Part shown: piece after piece, positions 8,647 through 18,128 of the stretch
Numbering within the stretch: the stretch's first letter is position 1
Layout: each line of letters opens with the position of its first letter
Position numbers and translations under genes: made by a program
Notes under the pieces: generated by a model
Told to the model about the DNA's origin: nothing
Seen by the model: only the letters and a program-made list of their open reading frames with translations
Databases searched by the model: none
From: Burkholderiaceae bacterium
Lineage (GTDB): Bacteria; Pseudomonadota; Gammaproteobacteria; Burkholderiales; Burkholderiaceae
NCBI GenBank assembly: GCA_947455485.1
Contig: CANGNV010000002.1
Span: 1 to 64,000, forward strand
Direction: 5' to 3'
Length of the DNA stretch: 64,000 nt

Positions 8647-10258
8647 TATGTCTCAAGGCCCCAAGCTTTCTGATCTTCCATCTGCGCTAGCGAGGGCTAA
8701 GCGACGCTGGGCACCGCAGATTATCTGGATTATTCCAATCATAGCTATTTTGGTTGGTTTAGGTCTCGCATATAAGGCAGTGGTTGACCATGGCCCCACC
8801 ATTACCGTCGTCTTTAATTCTGGGGATGGTTTGATAGCTGGAAAAACCTTTGTGAAGTACAAAGAGGTCAATATTGGTTTGGTGAAGACGGTGATCTTGT
8901 CTGAAGATCATCAACAAGTCATTGCCACTATCAAACTTGATAAAGATGCAGCAGACTTCGCAAGAGACGATACGCGATTCTGGATTGTGAGACCACGCAT
9001 CACTGCTAGCGGAGTTTCGGGGTTAAGTACTTTGCTTGATGGACCTTTTATTGCCGCCGATTTGGGTAAGTCAGCTTCAAAGGGTGATCGCTTTGTGGCG
9101 CTTGAGGTCCCGCCAATCTTAACGGATGGCAATCCTGGTCGTGAGTTCATATTAAGAGCTCCCACCCTAGGATCTCATGGTATCGGTACGCCAGTTTATT
9201 TCCGTCGACTGAACGTCGGTCAAGTGGTAGCTTACGATCTTGATAAGGATGGTAAGAATATTTCTATTAGAGTATTTGTCGACGCGCCTTATGATCAATA
9301 TGTAACTAACAATACGCGCTTTTGGAATGCCAGCGGCATTGATGTGAGCATCGGTGCTTCAGGAGTTCAATTACAAACAGAGTCCCTAGTCGCAGTTGTA
9401 GCTGGCGGCATTGCTTTTGAGGCTCCGCAGAGCGCTGAGGACCATACCGATAGAATCACCAATCATCCAGGTCAGGTGGATGTGACTGATTCTTCACGCA
9501 CAAGCTCTGCCCTTTCTGAGCGCGCAAAAGAGGATGCGGTATTTACGCTATTCCAGACTCGCGTATTGGCCATGAAGCAGCCTGATACGCGTATTCAGCG
9601 CTTTGTGTTGAACTTTAAAGAATCTGTCCGTGGCTTATCTGTGGGAGCCCCAGTAGAGTTTAGGGGGGTTAATGTCGGCGAGGTTATCAGCATTGATACT
9701 GCCATGGACCCGAAGACTTATGAAGTGATTCAACCTGTCGAAATATTCTTGTATCCTGATCGACTCAAAATACGCTCACTGAAAACCGGAGGAATATTGC
9801 CGCCTCCTGTGAATGAGGTAGAGCGATTAAAGGCATTAATTAAAAAAGGCTTTCGCGCACAAATGCGGACTGCTAGTTACTTAACCGGTCAGCAGTACAT
9901 CGCCATAGACTTTTTCGCGGATGCTCCAAAGTTTGCTTTTAATCCTTCCGCATACCCGCCGGAGTTGCCAGTGGTTCCAGGCGCGCTCGAGGATGCTGAA
10001 AAGACGGTGGCTAATGTCCTTAAAAATACCGATCGCTTAATGAAGAAGCTGGATGCGGAATTGGTTCCTGAGTTGAATAAAACTCTGAAGAATTTGAATG
10101 CTGTAACTGCGAGTGATTCACCATTGCAAACAGATATGCGGGATTCTTTGCGGGAGATTTCAAAAGCAGCTAGCTCAATGAAAACACTCACAGACATGCT
10201 GGATCAACAGCCGCAATCCTTGATCTTTGGTAAGCCTGCAGAGGCGGTGAAAAAATGA
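8639..10258 (+). CDS. pqiB: PqiB-type MCE protein (intermembrane lipid transport)
   Basis: The 539-residue protein has one N-terminal membrane anchor (about residues 27-47) and three MCE/MlaD domains starting near 52, 165 and 300. Each has the G-xx-V-x-(Y/F)-(K/R)-xx-N-(V/I)-G signature: YKEVNIG, FRRLNVG and FRGVNVG. A helical C-terminal tail follows (about 450-520). E. coli PqiB also has three MCE domains and forms a needle across the periplasm that carries phospholipid between membranes. The length and domain count match. It overlaps pqiA and pqiC, so the four genes form one translationally coupled operon. Confidence 0.93.
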   Translation: MSDMSQGPKLSDLPSALARAKRRWAPQIIWIIPIIAILVGLGLAYKAVVDHGPTITVVFNSGDGLIAGKTFVKYKEVNIGLVKTVILSEDHQQVIATIKLDKDAADFARDDTRFWIVRPRITASGVSGLSTLLDGPFIAADLGKSASKGDRFVALEVPPILTDGNPGREFILRAPTLGSHGIGTPVYFRRLNVGQVVAYDLDKDGKNISIRVFVDAPYDQYVTNNTRFWNASGIDVSIGASGVQLQTESLVAVVAGGIAFEAPQSAEDHTDRITNHPGQVDVTDSSRTSSALSERAKEDAVFTLFQTRVLAMKQPDTRIQRFVLNFKESVRGLSVGAPVEFRGVNVGEVISIDTAMDPKTYEVIQPVEIFLYPDRLKIRSLKTGGILPPPVNEVERLKALIKKGFRAQMRTASYLTGQQYIAIDFFADAPKFAFNPSAYPPELPVVPGALEDAEKTVANVLKNTDRLMKKLDAELVPELNKTLKNLNAVTASDSPLQTDMRDSLREISKAASSMKTLTDMLDQQPQSLIFGKPAEAVKK

Positions 10259-10869
10259 AGTTCCTTTTAACGACTGCATTCCTGATGCTTATGTTGAATG
10301 GATGTAGTTCGCCCAATACGACTTACTACACACTCAACGCAGACCCTATACCTCCAGCACTAGCGGGGGCTAAAAATATCAGAGTGATGGTTGGCCCAGT
10401 TTCTTTGCCTGAGATGGTCGATCAGCCGCAAATGGTTATTTTAGGTAGCGATAATCAAGTTCAAGTATATGAATACGATCGTTGGGCTGGTTCGCTCAAA
10501 AGTGATATTGGGCGAGTGATTGCCTCAAATCTAGCTAAGGATATCGGCAGTTCTAATGTGTGGAATTTCGCGCAAAGCACCCAAACAAATTTTGATTACC
10601 AGGTGCTGGTAGATGTGCAAAATCTTCAGAGCAAGCGAGGCGATAGTGTTTTGGTCGATGTGCTCTGGACGATCAAGCCAGCCCTGGCTAAAAACCAATC
10701 TGGCGAAAAGGCACCAAGTCAAAATGCGGCGCCAAAGTCAGCAAACTTAATGGGTCGCTCATTAGTGCGCGAGCCGGTTACAGGCGCTGGGGTAGATGCT
10801 CTAGTAAGTGCGCAGACCCGAGCATTTGTTAAGGTGAGCCAGGAAATTGCACGTTCGGTTCCGAATTAG
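10255..10869 (+). CDS. pqiC: PqiC-type outer-membrane lipoprotein (ABC-type transport auxiliary)
   Basis: A lipoprotein signal with the lipobox LNGC puts the acylated Cys at about residue 17. The rest matches the PqiC family (former DUF330): TYYTLNADP, VGPVSLPEMVDQPQ and the YEYDRWAGSLKSDIGRVIASNL region. PqiC binds the tip of PqiB at the outer membrane. The start overlaps the pqiB stop by 4 bases (ATGA). An insert rich in Lys, Ser and Ala at about 142-160 looks like a flexible loop. Confidence 0.9.
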   Translation: MKFLLTTAFLMLMLNGCSSPNTTYYTLNADPIPPALAGAKNIRVMVGPVSLPEMVDQPQMVILGSDNQVQVYEYDRWAGSLKSDIGRVIASNLAKDIGSSNVWNFAQSTQTNFDYQVLVDVQNLQSKRGDSVLVDVLWTIKPALAKNQSGEKAPSQNAAPKSANLMGRSLVREPVTGAGVDALVSAQTRAFVKVSQEIARSVPN

Positions 10870-10925
10870 TCTTCTCTAACTCCCGCTCGTTGAGCCCGCC
10901 ATTTATTTAAAAAAATAATTCCGCC

Positions 10926-12614
10926 ATGAAAATTCTCAAAATATACTTTTCTGCTTTCTTGCTTTTGATGGCTACCCAAGTAATTGCTGGTAGTGAAAGC
11001 GTGTATTTCAATGGCGACATCCTGACTATGGAGGGTGATAAGCCACAGTATGTGGAAGCGGTTGTAGTTAAAGGCAAGAAGATCGCTTATGTCGGTAGTA
11101 TGCGAGATGCTTTAAATGAGGCTGGGGCTAATCCAGATATTCATGATTTAAAGGGTCAAACATTGATCCCAGGTTTCATCGATGCGTGGGGCCACTTCAC
11201 TTTAATTGCTCAAAATACTCTGGCTGTGAATCTCGGCTATTTTTCAAAGAAGCCTCCCCATACAACTCAGGAGCTCATAGCCCGTTTGAAAGCCGAGGCT
11301 CGACCATTCAATGGCTGGATCATTGGCGCAGAGTATGCGGATGCTTTTCTAACGGATGGGCCTTTGACAATTGCGCAATTGGATGAAGCGTTTCCGAATC
11401 AACCGGTATTTATTAATAACATTTCTACACTGACGGGAATTGTGAATTCCGCAGGTTTGAAAAAATTGGGAATTACTAAATCCACCAAAGCTGTACAAGG
11501 GATGATTCCTGTCGACCCAAAAACGGGAAAGCTCACCGGCGAATTAATCGGCAGTCCAAATATAAGTGCGACTGCTAAGGTATTTGGTAAATATTCCCAA
11601 GGCTTGACGATGGAAACCTATCGCAAAGCCGAGAGGATTTATGTCTCAAATGGCTTTACCACCGCACAAAGCTATGAAGTTACGCTGGAGGATATGCGTA
11701 ATATGCGCCAAGCAGTAGATCGCAATGTGATTAGCCTGGATCTGATTGCGTTACCAACCTATGATGTAGTTGATCAATTACTAGCAACAAACCAAAAATA
11801 CCCATTTGGTGTTTACACAAGAGGTGACGGCGGCTTCAAAGTTGCTGGAATTCTAGTTTCTACCGATGGCGCACCGCAATTACGTTTGGCGTATTTCACT
11901 AAGCCTTATAACGACACTACGGGCTTCCCAAAAGATTGGCGTGGCATGGCTGTTGCTACCCAGGATTTAGTGAATCGTTATGCGAAGTTGGCCTATGAAA
12001 AGAATATTCAATACTATGGTTATTCCAATGGCGATGCCGGAATTGATATGACTCTTGCTGGAATCACCAAGGCAATTCGGGAAACAGGTGTTACTGAAGA
12101 TCGCAGAACAGCAATTGCGCACTCCTTCTTTATTCGCGATGATCAATTAGATCAATACAAGGCTAATCAGATTCTTCCTCAATTTATGCCTAACCATATC
12201 TGGATGTATGGCGATGTCTATAGAAAAATTCTGGGAGAAGAGAGGGCTAGCAATATGGTCCCATTAAATTTAGCTCAAACTAAAGGGATCCAATTTGGCA
12301 TTCATAATGACACCCCCTCATCAGGACCAAGTGCCTTGTTTACGATTTGGACTGCTGTAAATCGCAAGACTTACGGAGGCAGTACCTTGGGGGCTGATCA
12401 ACGAATCGATGCCTATACGGCGCTACGTGGATTTACATCTGTGCCTGCATATCAGTACAAAGAAGAAGTAAGCAAGGGCAGTATTGCAACTGGCAAACTC
12501 GCTGATATGGTCTTGCTCGATCGCAATCCATTAAAAGTAGACCCAATGGAAATTAAAGATATTCAAGTTGTAAAGACTATTAAGAACGGTAAAGAGTTGT
12601 ACGCTCGTCCATAG
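10926..12614 (+). CDS. Exported YtcJ-like amidohydrolase with degenerate metal site
   Basis: The 562-residue protein has a signal peptide (ending VIAG near residue 22) and the overall amidohydrolase-3 (YtcJ) layout. This includes the N-terminal beta segment VYFNGDILTM, PGFID, and the C-terminal GSIATGKLADMVLLDRNP. Compared with the two paralogues at 27351 and 29192, several metal ligands are changed. The first His of HxH is Trp88 (H90 is kept), the Lys of the GxK-SDG motif is Leu310, and the His of HANGD is Tyr366. The later His and Asp (AIAH, HNDTP) remain. It is therefore probably not a normal binuclear metallo-hydrolase. It ends 21 bases before a sensor kinase gene, and a role as periplasmic binding or sensing partner is conceivable. 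Confidence 0.85.
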   Translation: MKILKIYFSAFLLLMATQVIAGSESVYFNGDILTMEGDKPQYVEAVVVKGKKIAYVGSMRDALNEAGANPDIHDLKGQTLIPGFIDAWGHFTLIAQNTLAVNLGYFSKKPPHTTQELIARLKAEARPFNGWIIGAEYADAFLTDGPLTIAQLDEAFPNQPVFINNISTLTGIVNSAGLKKLGITKSTKAVQGMIPVDPKTGKLTGELIGSPNISATAKVFGKYSQGLTMETYRKAERIYVSNGFTTAQSYEVTLEDMRNMRQAVDRNVISLDLIALPTYDVVDQLLATNQKYPFGVYTRGDGGFKVAGILVSTDGAPQLRLAYFTKPYNDTTGFPKDWRGMAVATQDLVNRYAKLAYEKNIQYYGYSNGDAGIDMTLAGITKAIRETGVTEDRRTAIAHSFFIRDDQLDQYKANQILPQFMPNHIWMYGDVYRKILGEERASNMVPLNLAQTKGIQFGIHNDTPSSGPSALFTIWTAVNRKTYGGSTLGADQRIDAYTALRGFTSVPAYQYKEEVSKGSIATGKLADMVLLDRNPLKVDPMEIKDIQVVKTIKNGKELYARP

Positions 12615-12635
12615 TTATAAAGAAGCTTTTTAATT

Positions 12636-14471
12636 TTGAAGAATTTAGTCAAATCCCTCTTTTTAGTTGTTGCTCTCTTTATTGGCTGCGCTAGTGCAAG
12701 TGAGGGCTATCTCTTGGACCAGGCCTACTTTGAAGATAAGACTAATTCACTGAACCTCGAAGCGGTAAAGAAAGAAAAATTTACTTCTTACGAAGGATGG
12801 TTGGCAAAAGGCTATCAGCCATCTACCTATTGGATTAGGTTGAATGTTCGCCCTTCAGATAAAGATTTAGTTCTCAGAATACGACCGGTCTTTATAGAGG
12901 ACATTCAATTATTTGATTCATCTGCCCTGGAACCCAAAAGAGTTACAGGAGCTAAGCACGAGGTATCAGATTCAGAGATACAGACGCTCAATCACAACTT
13001 TAATTTGGGGTCGAATGATCATGAGCGTCAAATCTATTTAAAGGTCAAATCAGTCCGCACCTATTTGCTGGGCTTTGAGGTGATGCCAGCCTCAGAATTT
13101 TTTAGTGCCGAATACGTAAGTAGCTTAATTTATGCGGCCTATATTATTTTTATATTTTTGCTTGCCTTGTGGCTCTTTGGGGTTTGGCTTGGCAATCGTG
13201 AGCTCGTGCTGGGGATGTTTGTTATTCAACAATTCATTGCCTTCCTCTATGCATTCTTTTTGTATGGTTATGCAAGGCTCTTGTTGGGCAACTTTATAGC
13301 CCCATCTGTTATTAATTACATAATTTTTATATTGGCAGTAACTTACCCGCTTAGTGCGGTCGTGGCAACCAAACTTCTTTTTAGTGAATATTCTTTAAAA
13401 CGCATCTACAGATATCTATTTAACGGTGCAATTTGCATTTCAATTTTCATTATTGCCCTGTTAGTCACGGGCAATATCGGAACTGCCCTAAAGATAAATG
13501 CATCTTACATAATTTTAATAGTAGTGTTATTTGGGTTCGCATCATTTTTTGGAACCGGTGCGTCAGGCGCACAAAAAAATATCCATCTTCCCGTTGGCAT
13601 CCTACGCATCTATTACACATTCAATTTAGCGATGTGGGCGATAGTGATATTGCCTTTTCTTGGATTTACTCCGTCCAATGACTTGGCTATTCATTACAAC
13701 CTAATTTACGGTGTATTGAGTGGCCTCTTTTTCTGTTTGATTCTTCAGTATCGAGCTAAGTCGATTTTAAAAAATGAACTCCTGAAGTCTGCCGCCCTTA
13801 AAAAAGAAGTGGAAAATGAAAGACTTAGGCGCGAAGAACAGGGCAAGTTAATGTCAATGCTCACCCACGAAATCAAGACGCCCTTGTCGGTTTTAAAGCT
13901 CGTGATAGATCAGCAGGTTGTTGGGTCTGATTTTGAGGAATATGCAAATAGGGCAGTGACTAATATTGACTCAATTATTAATAAATGTATTCAGTTGGAT
14001 AGACTTGACTTGAATGTCATTCAAATTCACAAGACAAAGTTTAATTTTTCAGATTTATTGAAATCAACTATTTCTGATGCTCGGTTGGAAAATAGATTCT
14101 TAATATTGCGACAGGCGGATATTGAGATTGAGTCTGATTTGCAAGTTCTGAGTATTGTCGTTTCCAATCTTTTAGGCAACGCTATTAAGTATTCTGCTCC
14201 AGATACCGACATAGTTATCGATGTGAAAATACTTGAAAGTAGCTTACCAAGATGCCTGCAGTTTAGCGTTCAGAATGTGGTCGGCAACATGGGTGCGCCT
14301 GATCCAGAGCTAGCATTTGAGAAGTATTACAGAGGTCCTTCCGCTACCATGGTTAGCGGTTCGGGATTGGGGTTATTTCTGGCGAGAGAGTTAACTCATG
14401 TCTTGGGCGGTGAGGTAAAGTTCAGCATCGAGAATAATTTAATTACATTTACAGTATGGATCCCAATCTAA
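12636..14471 (+). CDS. Sensor histidine kinase with 7TM-DISM input domain (copy 1)
   Basis: The 611-residue protein has a signal peptide and then a periplasmic DISM-type extracellular domain (about 20-150) with the SYEGWLAKGYQPSTYWIRL region. Seven membrane helices follow at about 160-370, then a coiled segment and a HisKA/HATPase core. His411 in MLTHEIKTPLSVLKL is the phospho-acceptor, with an N box (LLGNAIKYS) and a G box (GSGLGLFLARE). TTG at 12636 is the likely start, because AAAGAAG lies 10 bases upstream and a signal peptide follows at once. It overlaps the regulator gene by 16 bases. A close paralogue lies at 21467. Confidence 0.93.
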   Translation: MKNLVKSLFLVVALFIGCASASEGYLLDQAYFEDKTNSLNLEAVKKEKFTSYEGWLAKGYQPSTYWIRLNVRPSDKDLVLRIRPVFIEDIQLFDSSALEPKRVTGAKHEVSDSEIQTLNHNFNLGSNDHERQIYLKVKSVRTYLLGFEVMPASEFFSAEYVSSLIYAAYIIFIFLLALWLFGVWLGNRELVLGMFVIQQFIAFLYAFFLYGYARLLLGNFIAPSVINYIIFILAVTYPLSAVVATKLLFSEYSLKRIYRYLFNGAICISIFIIALLVTGNIGTALKINASYIILIVVLFGFASFFGTGASGAQKNIHLPVGILRIYYTFNLAMWAIVILPFLGFTPSNDLAIHYNLIYGVLSGLFFCLILQYRAKSILKNELLKSAALKKEVENERLRREEQGKLMSMLTHEIKTPLSVLKLVIDQQVVGSDFEEYANRAVTNIDSIINKCIQLDRLDLNVIQIHKTKFNFSDLLKSTISDARLENRFLILRQADIEIESDLQVLSIVVSNLLGNAIKYSAPDTDIVIDVKILESSLPRCLQFSVQNVVGNMGAPDPELAFEKYYRGPSATMVSGSGLGLFLARELTHVLGGEVKFSIENNLITFTVWIPI

Positions 14472-15145
14472 AAATAGCCATTGTTGAAGACAATGCTGAC
14501 CTAAGGGCACTGTTAATTAGGGGCTTATCTAACGCTGGGTACTTTGTAAAAGGGGCGGAATCAGCTGAGCAGTTAGAAGAAATATTCTCTTTGGATAGCT
14601 TTAATGTTTTAATCGCCGACGTCAATTTACCAGGAGAGAGTGGTTTTGATATCGCAGCCCGCTATAAAAGACAGAATGCCTATCTCACCGTTGTGATGCT
14701 TACAGCCAGGGCATCGGAGGAAGATAAGGTAACGGGTTACGCATCAGGAGCAGACATATACCTGACAAAGCCAGTTTCCAATACCGAATTACTGGCAGTA
14801 ATTGGGAGCATTTCTAGGCGCATCATTGCTCAGAGCTCTGTGCCGAACATATTACTGAATCTTAAAAGTCTAACCCTCGCAGGCCCTCTTAAAACCGTTG
14901 ATCTTAGTAAACAGGAGGCATCGCTAATTAAGGCTTTGAGTGAGTCTCCATCATTTAATTTGCCCTATTTCAGGCTATTGGAGATTTGTAACGATGATCT
15001 GGATGATGCTACTAAAGGGGGTCTAGAAGTTCGAATTACTAGACTGCGTAAAAAATTTGTTGAGGCGGGCGTTGAAAAGTCAATTCGTGCTTTGCGAGGA
15101 AATGGCTATCAACTTCTAGTAGACGTTCAGATCGTATTGCAATAA
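14456..15145 (+). CDS. OmpR/PhoB-type response regulator (copy 1)
   Basis: The 229-residue protein has a receiver domain with the acidic pair (E11, D12), phospho-acceptor Asp55 in LIADVNLPGESGF, conserved Thr in MLTAR and Lys in LTKP. The C-terminal winged helix (about 135-229) has the OmpR-type pattern EVRITRLRKKF and RALRGNGYQL. Its ATG lies inside the kinase gene (16-base overlap), so it is the cognate partner. OmpR-type regulators usually bind 10-11 bp direct repeats; see the repeat at 23971. No terminator follows, and 262 bases separate it from the second amide hydrolase. Confidence 0.94.
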   Translation: MDPNLKIAIVEDNADLRALLIRGLSNAGYFVKGAESAEQLEEIFSLDSFNVLIADVNLPGESGFDIAARYKRQNAYLTVVMLTARASEEDKVTGYASGADIYLTKPVSNTELLAVIGSISRRIIAQSSVPNILLNLKSLTLAGPLKTVDLSKQEASLIKALSESPSFNLPYFRLLEICNDDLDDATKGGLEVRITRLRKKFVEAGVEKSIRALRGNGYQLLVDVQIVLQ

Positions 15146-15407
15146 ATTTGATTACTTTGAAAATATTGGAGGATGTTTTAATTGCCTCTAATCTATTGTT
15201 GCAAATAATCGAAACATCCGCTCTTCTCGATGGTTTTCTTATTGGAAGTGGGTGCCTTAAATACGTCAATTCTTGATGCTTGAGTCTTGATTTGACCCGA
15301 AATTACCCGTAGTCAGCCATGTTTCTTGTGTATGAAATATTTTGTAAGAAATCTTGAATAATCTTTGTTAGATTAACCCCTCCATTACTAATCCATTTGG
15401 AGATTTT

Positions 15408-16514
15408 ATGAAGATTAGGTTATCTAAGGTTATTAGCGCAATGCTCATAGCTTCCTTTGCGATTGCACCAGCAATCAGCAATGCCTGCACTAGTTTTATT
15501 TTGAAAAATAAAGACGGTAGCATCGTATATGCCAGAACAATTGAATTCGCTATGGACTTGCCGATGAAAATCGCCTTGTATCCAAGAAATTATCAATTCA
15601 AAGGAACTGGTCCTGATGGTATAGCTGGATCTGGTCTGCATTGGAATGGTAAGTATGCTGTTACTGGTCTTAATGCCTATGACATGGATCTTATCGGTGA
15701 TGGCATGAACGAAAAAGGCTTGGTTGGCGGTATGCAGTATTTGCCTGTATCCACTGATTTTCAAAATCCAACGGGCGCTGATGCTAAAAACAGTATTGCT
15801 TCATACCAGGTTGTAAATTACATTTTGAGTAACTTCGCTACCGTAGATGAAATTAAAGCGGGTTTGCCGAAGATTTATGTAAACAGTTCAATACTTGATA
15901 AGTGGAATGCAATTGTAAAAATGCATTTCGGATTCCACGATGCGAATGGCAAGAGCGTTGTTATCGAATTCATCAAGGGTAAGATTAATTTTTACGACAA
16001 CCCAATTGGAGCAATGGCAAATGAGCCACCATTCGATTGGCAGATGATGAACGTCGAAAATTATTTAAATTTATCTCCCGTAGATCTTGGCACCAAGAAA
16101 ATTGGCGGTGTTAACTTCACACCTAGAAGTGCTGGTAGTGGTATGCATGGCCTTCCAGGCGACTTTATGAGCCAGAGCCGCTTCTTAAGGGCTGTTGAGT
16201 ATTCACAGGCCGCAGATAAGTACGCACCTGAACTACCAAGAGTTGAGCTTGCTTGGCACATCATCAATATGTTTGATATTCCTCCCGGCACAATCCTTGC
16301 CAATGGTGGAAAGACTGATTCAAAAGGTAAGTATTTCTATGATTACACTCAGCAAACTGTTGTTGGCGATCAAAAAAATCTAACCTACTACGCAAGATTC
16401 TTTGGTGGAAGCGATATCTTCAAATTCAATATGAAGGATCACGATTGGAATGCTAAAGAGCGTAAACAGTGGTCTGTTCCTAAAACTTCTAGCTATAAAT
16501 CACTTACCAACTAA
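15408..16514 (+). CDS. Exported linear amide C-N hydrolase (choloylglycine hydrolase family, copy 2)
   Basis: This 368-residue paralogue of the protein at 5907 has a signal peptide ending SNA and catalytic Cys27. Arg43 lies at +16, and Glu46 at +19 replaces the family's usual Asp, as in the first copy. GMNEKGL, the ANEPPF segment and QSRFLRA match the other active-site positions. The ATG at 15408 follows GGAG at a normal distance. The gene lies just after the first kinase/regulator pair and ends at a strong terminator. It is expected to act in the periplasm or outside the cell on an amide such as an acylated amino compound; the real substrate is unknown. Confidence 0.9.
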   Translation: MKIRLSKVISAMLIASFAIAPAISNACTSFILKNKDGSIVYARTIEFAMDLPMKIALYPRNYQFKGTGPDGIAGSGLHWNGKYAVTGLNAYDMDLIGDGMNEKGLVGGMQYLPVSTDFQNPTGADAKNSIASYQVVNYILSNFATVDEIKAGLPKIYVNSSILDKWNAIVKMHFGFHDANGKSVVIEFIKGKINFYDNPIGAMANEPPFDWQMMNVENYLNLSPVDLGTKKIGGVNFTPRSAGSGMHGLPGDFMSQSRFLRAVEYSQAADKYAPELPRVELAWHIINMFDIPPGTILANGGKTDSKGKYFYDYTQQTVVGDQKNLTYYARFFGGSDIFKFNMKDHDWNAKERKQWSVPKTSSYKSLTN

Positions 16515-16551
16515 CATCACTTATTGAATTTTGGATGTATTGGATAGATAG

Positions 16552-16572
16552 CCACCCTTCGGGGTGGTTTTT
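16552..16572 (+). terminator. Rho-independent terminator (TTCG tetraloop)
   Basis: CCACCC (16552-16557), loop TTCG, GGGTGG (16562-16567), then TTTTT. It ends the second amide hydrolase transcript. Confidence 0.88.
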
Positions 16573-16672
16573 CTTTGGCGATCTAAAGCGTTCAAATTAT
16601 TCAGATGTGATTTGATGAAGTGATGCAGGTTTGGTGTTTAATATGGCTTTTAAAGCCAAATTCCCTTAGACC

Positions 16673-17977
16673 ATGAAAAAAACTTCTATCCTTTCAGTAT
16701 TGGCGCTCGGTACAGCCTTGAGCTTTCTTTCTCCAGTTGTATATGCAGATCCACCAATGCCACCTTTTTATACCTCTGTCATGAAAATGGCTCCAGAGGG
16801 TAAGTTGGGGCAGGTAATCAAGAAGGAAAAAATAGAGACTTCTATTAAAGGTGCACAGGCTTGGAAGATTGCCTATATCTCATCTGATGTTGCTGGACGC
16901 AAAACGATTGCTACAGGAACCATCATTGCACCAGTTGGTCCAGCTCCGAAAGAAGGTAGGCCTATTCTGGCCTGGGCTCACGGGACAACAGGTTCAGCGC
17001 AAAATTGTGGGCCATCGCAAATCATTGATCCAACAGCTGCTTTAAATGAATATTTCTTGATGGGCGGCAACTCTTGGACTGATTACGGTATTCCAAATGG
17101 TCAAGAGTTCATCAATCAAGGCTATGTTGTTGTTGCTACGGACTACCAAGGTCTTGGTGGTGGCGGCAAGCATCAATATGCTGTGGCACAAACAAACGGT
17201 AGAGATGTTATTAACTCTGCAAGAGCAGCTAGCTCTATGCAAGAAGTGGGGGCTGGCAAGAAGACCCTGGTGTACGGTTGGTCGCAGGGTGGTGGAGCCA
17301 CCATTGCCGCGGCAAGCCTGCCTGAGTACCATGCTCTTCAAGGCACTGCTGCCGATAACCTACAGTACCTTGGATTTGTTGCCTTAGCACCTGAAGATGT
17401 CGCAGCCATGCTTCCAAATGTGCCGACGGACGAAGCTGGTGCGACTAAGCTCATGAATGGATTTACTCAGGCAAATGTCCCAAATGTATTTTTATTTGCA
17501 CACTATATGATGGGGCTCTGGGGCACTCAAGCGGCATTCCCTGGTTTGCGGTTGACTGATGTATTGACCGATGACGGGGTAAAGGTTATCGATCAGCTAT
17601 CCAGAAACAAATGTATGCATGTACTGGCTGATACCTTTAGTTATGCCTATGGAGATAGCTACACATCCCTTATAAAGCCTACCCCAAGCAATTCTTTGGC
17701 GTGGGTAAAGGCATTCGTTGATGGTAGTGTGAAGCCTGTTAAGCCGGTAGCGCCGGTTGTAATTTATTGGGGCACCAAAGACACTGCGGTTCCCCCAGTA
17801 ATGCATGAGCTTTATCAAAAACAAATGTGTGCCATGGGTGCAAATGTAGGAAGAAACCAGTTGCCTGGTGAGCAAACCCACTTCACAACTCCTGGGGTTT
17901 CAGCGCCCATGTATCTTGAATGGGTGAAAGATCGAGTGGCTGGTAAGCCATTGGCTAATGGCTGCCCTCAAAACTAG
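16673..17977 (+). CDS. Secreted alpha/beta-hydrolase lipase
   Basis: The 434-residue protein has a signal peptide ending VYA near residue 25. It resembles the secretory lipase (LIP) family of alpha/beta hydrolases. AWAHGTTG near 100 fits the oxyanion strand, GYVVVATDYQGLG follows, and the nucleophile elbow GWSQGG has Ser204. The family's Asp and His are expected in the C-terminal third, where VIYWGTKDTAVPP and EQTHF fit. It probably hydrolyses acyl esters outside the cytoplasm. It stands alone between a terminator and an OmpA-like gene. The exact substrate cannot be told. Confidence 0.88.
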   Translation: MKKTSILSVLALGTALSFLSPVVYADPPMPPFYTSVMKMAPEGKLGQVIKKEKIETSIKGAQAWKIAYISSDVAGRKTIATGTIIAPVGPAPKEGRPILAWAHGTTGSAQNCGPSQIIDPTAALNEYFLMGGNSWTDYGIPNGQEFINQGYVVVATDYQGLGGGGKHQYAVAQTNGRDVINSARAASSMQEVGAGKKTLVYGWSQGGGATIAAASLPEYHALQGTAADNLQYLGFVALAPEDVAAMLPNVPTDEAGATKLMNGFTQANVPNVFLFAHYMMGLWGTQAAFPGLRLTDVLTDDGVKVIDQLSRNKCMHVLADTFSYAYGDSYTSLIKPTPSNSLAWVKAFVDGSVKPVKPVAPVVIYWGTKDTAVPPVMHELYQKQMCAMGANVGRNQLPGEQTHFTTPGVSAPMYLEWVKDRVAGKPLANGCPQN

Positions 17978-18128
17978 CAGGGTGTTGTTATGAATGGTGG
18001 ACCCTAAAAATACCCCTTTACTGACTGTTTTTTTGGGTTTTGTAGGCTTTTGAAAGGTTTGAGTTCGCCTTTGGGCTATATTAAGTAAACAACCAAGTAA
18101 CCATTTTTAAAGATTTTGGAGAAAATAC

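Noticed and set aside
17042..17417. Overlapping short frames on both strands in the lipase gene
   Set aside because: They cover the active-site region of the lipase in other frames and have no ribosome sites or recognisable domains.
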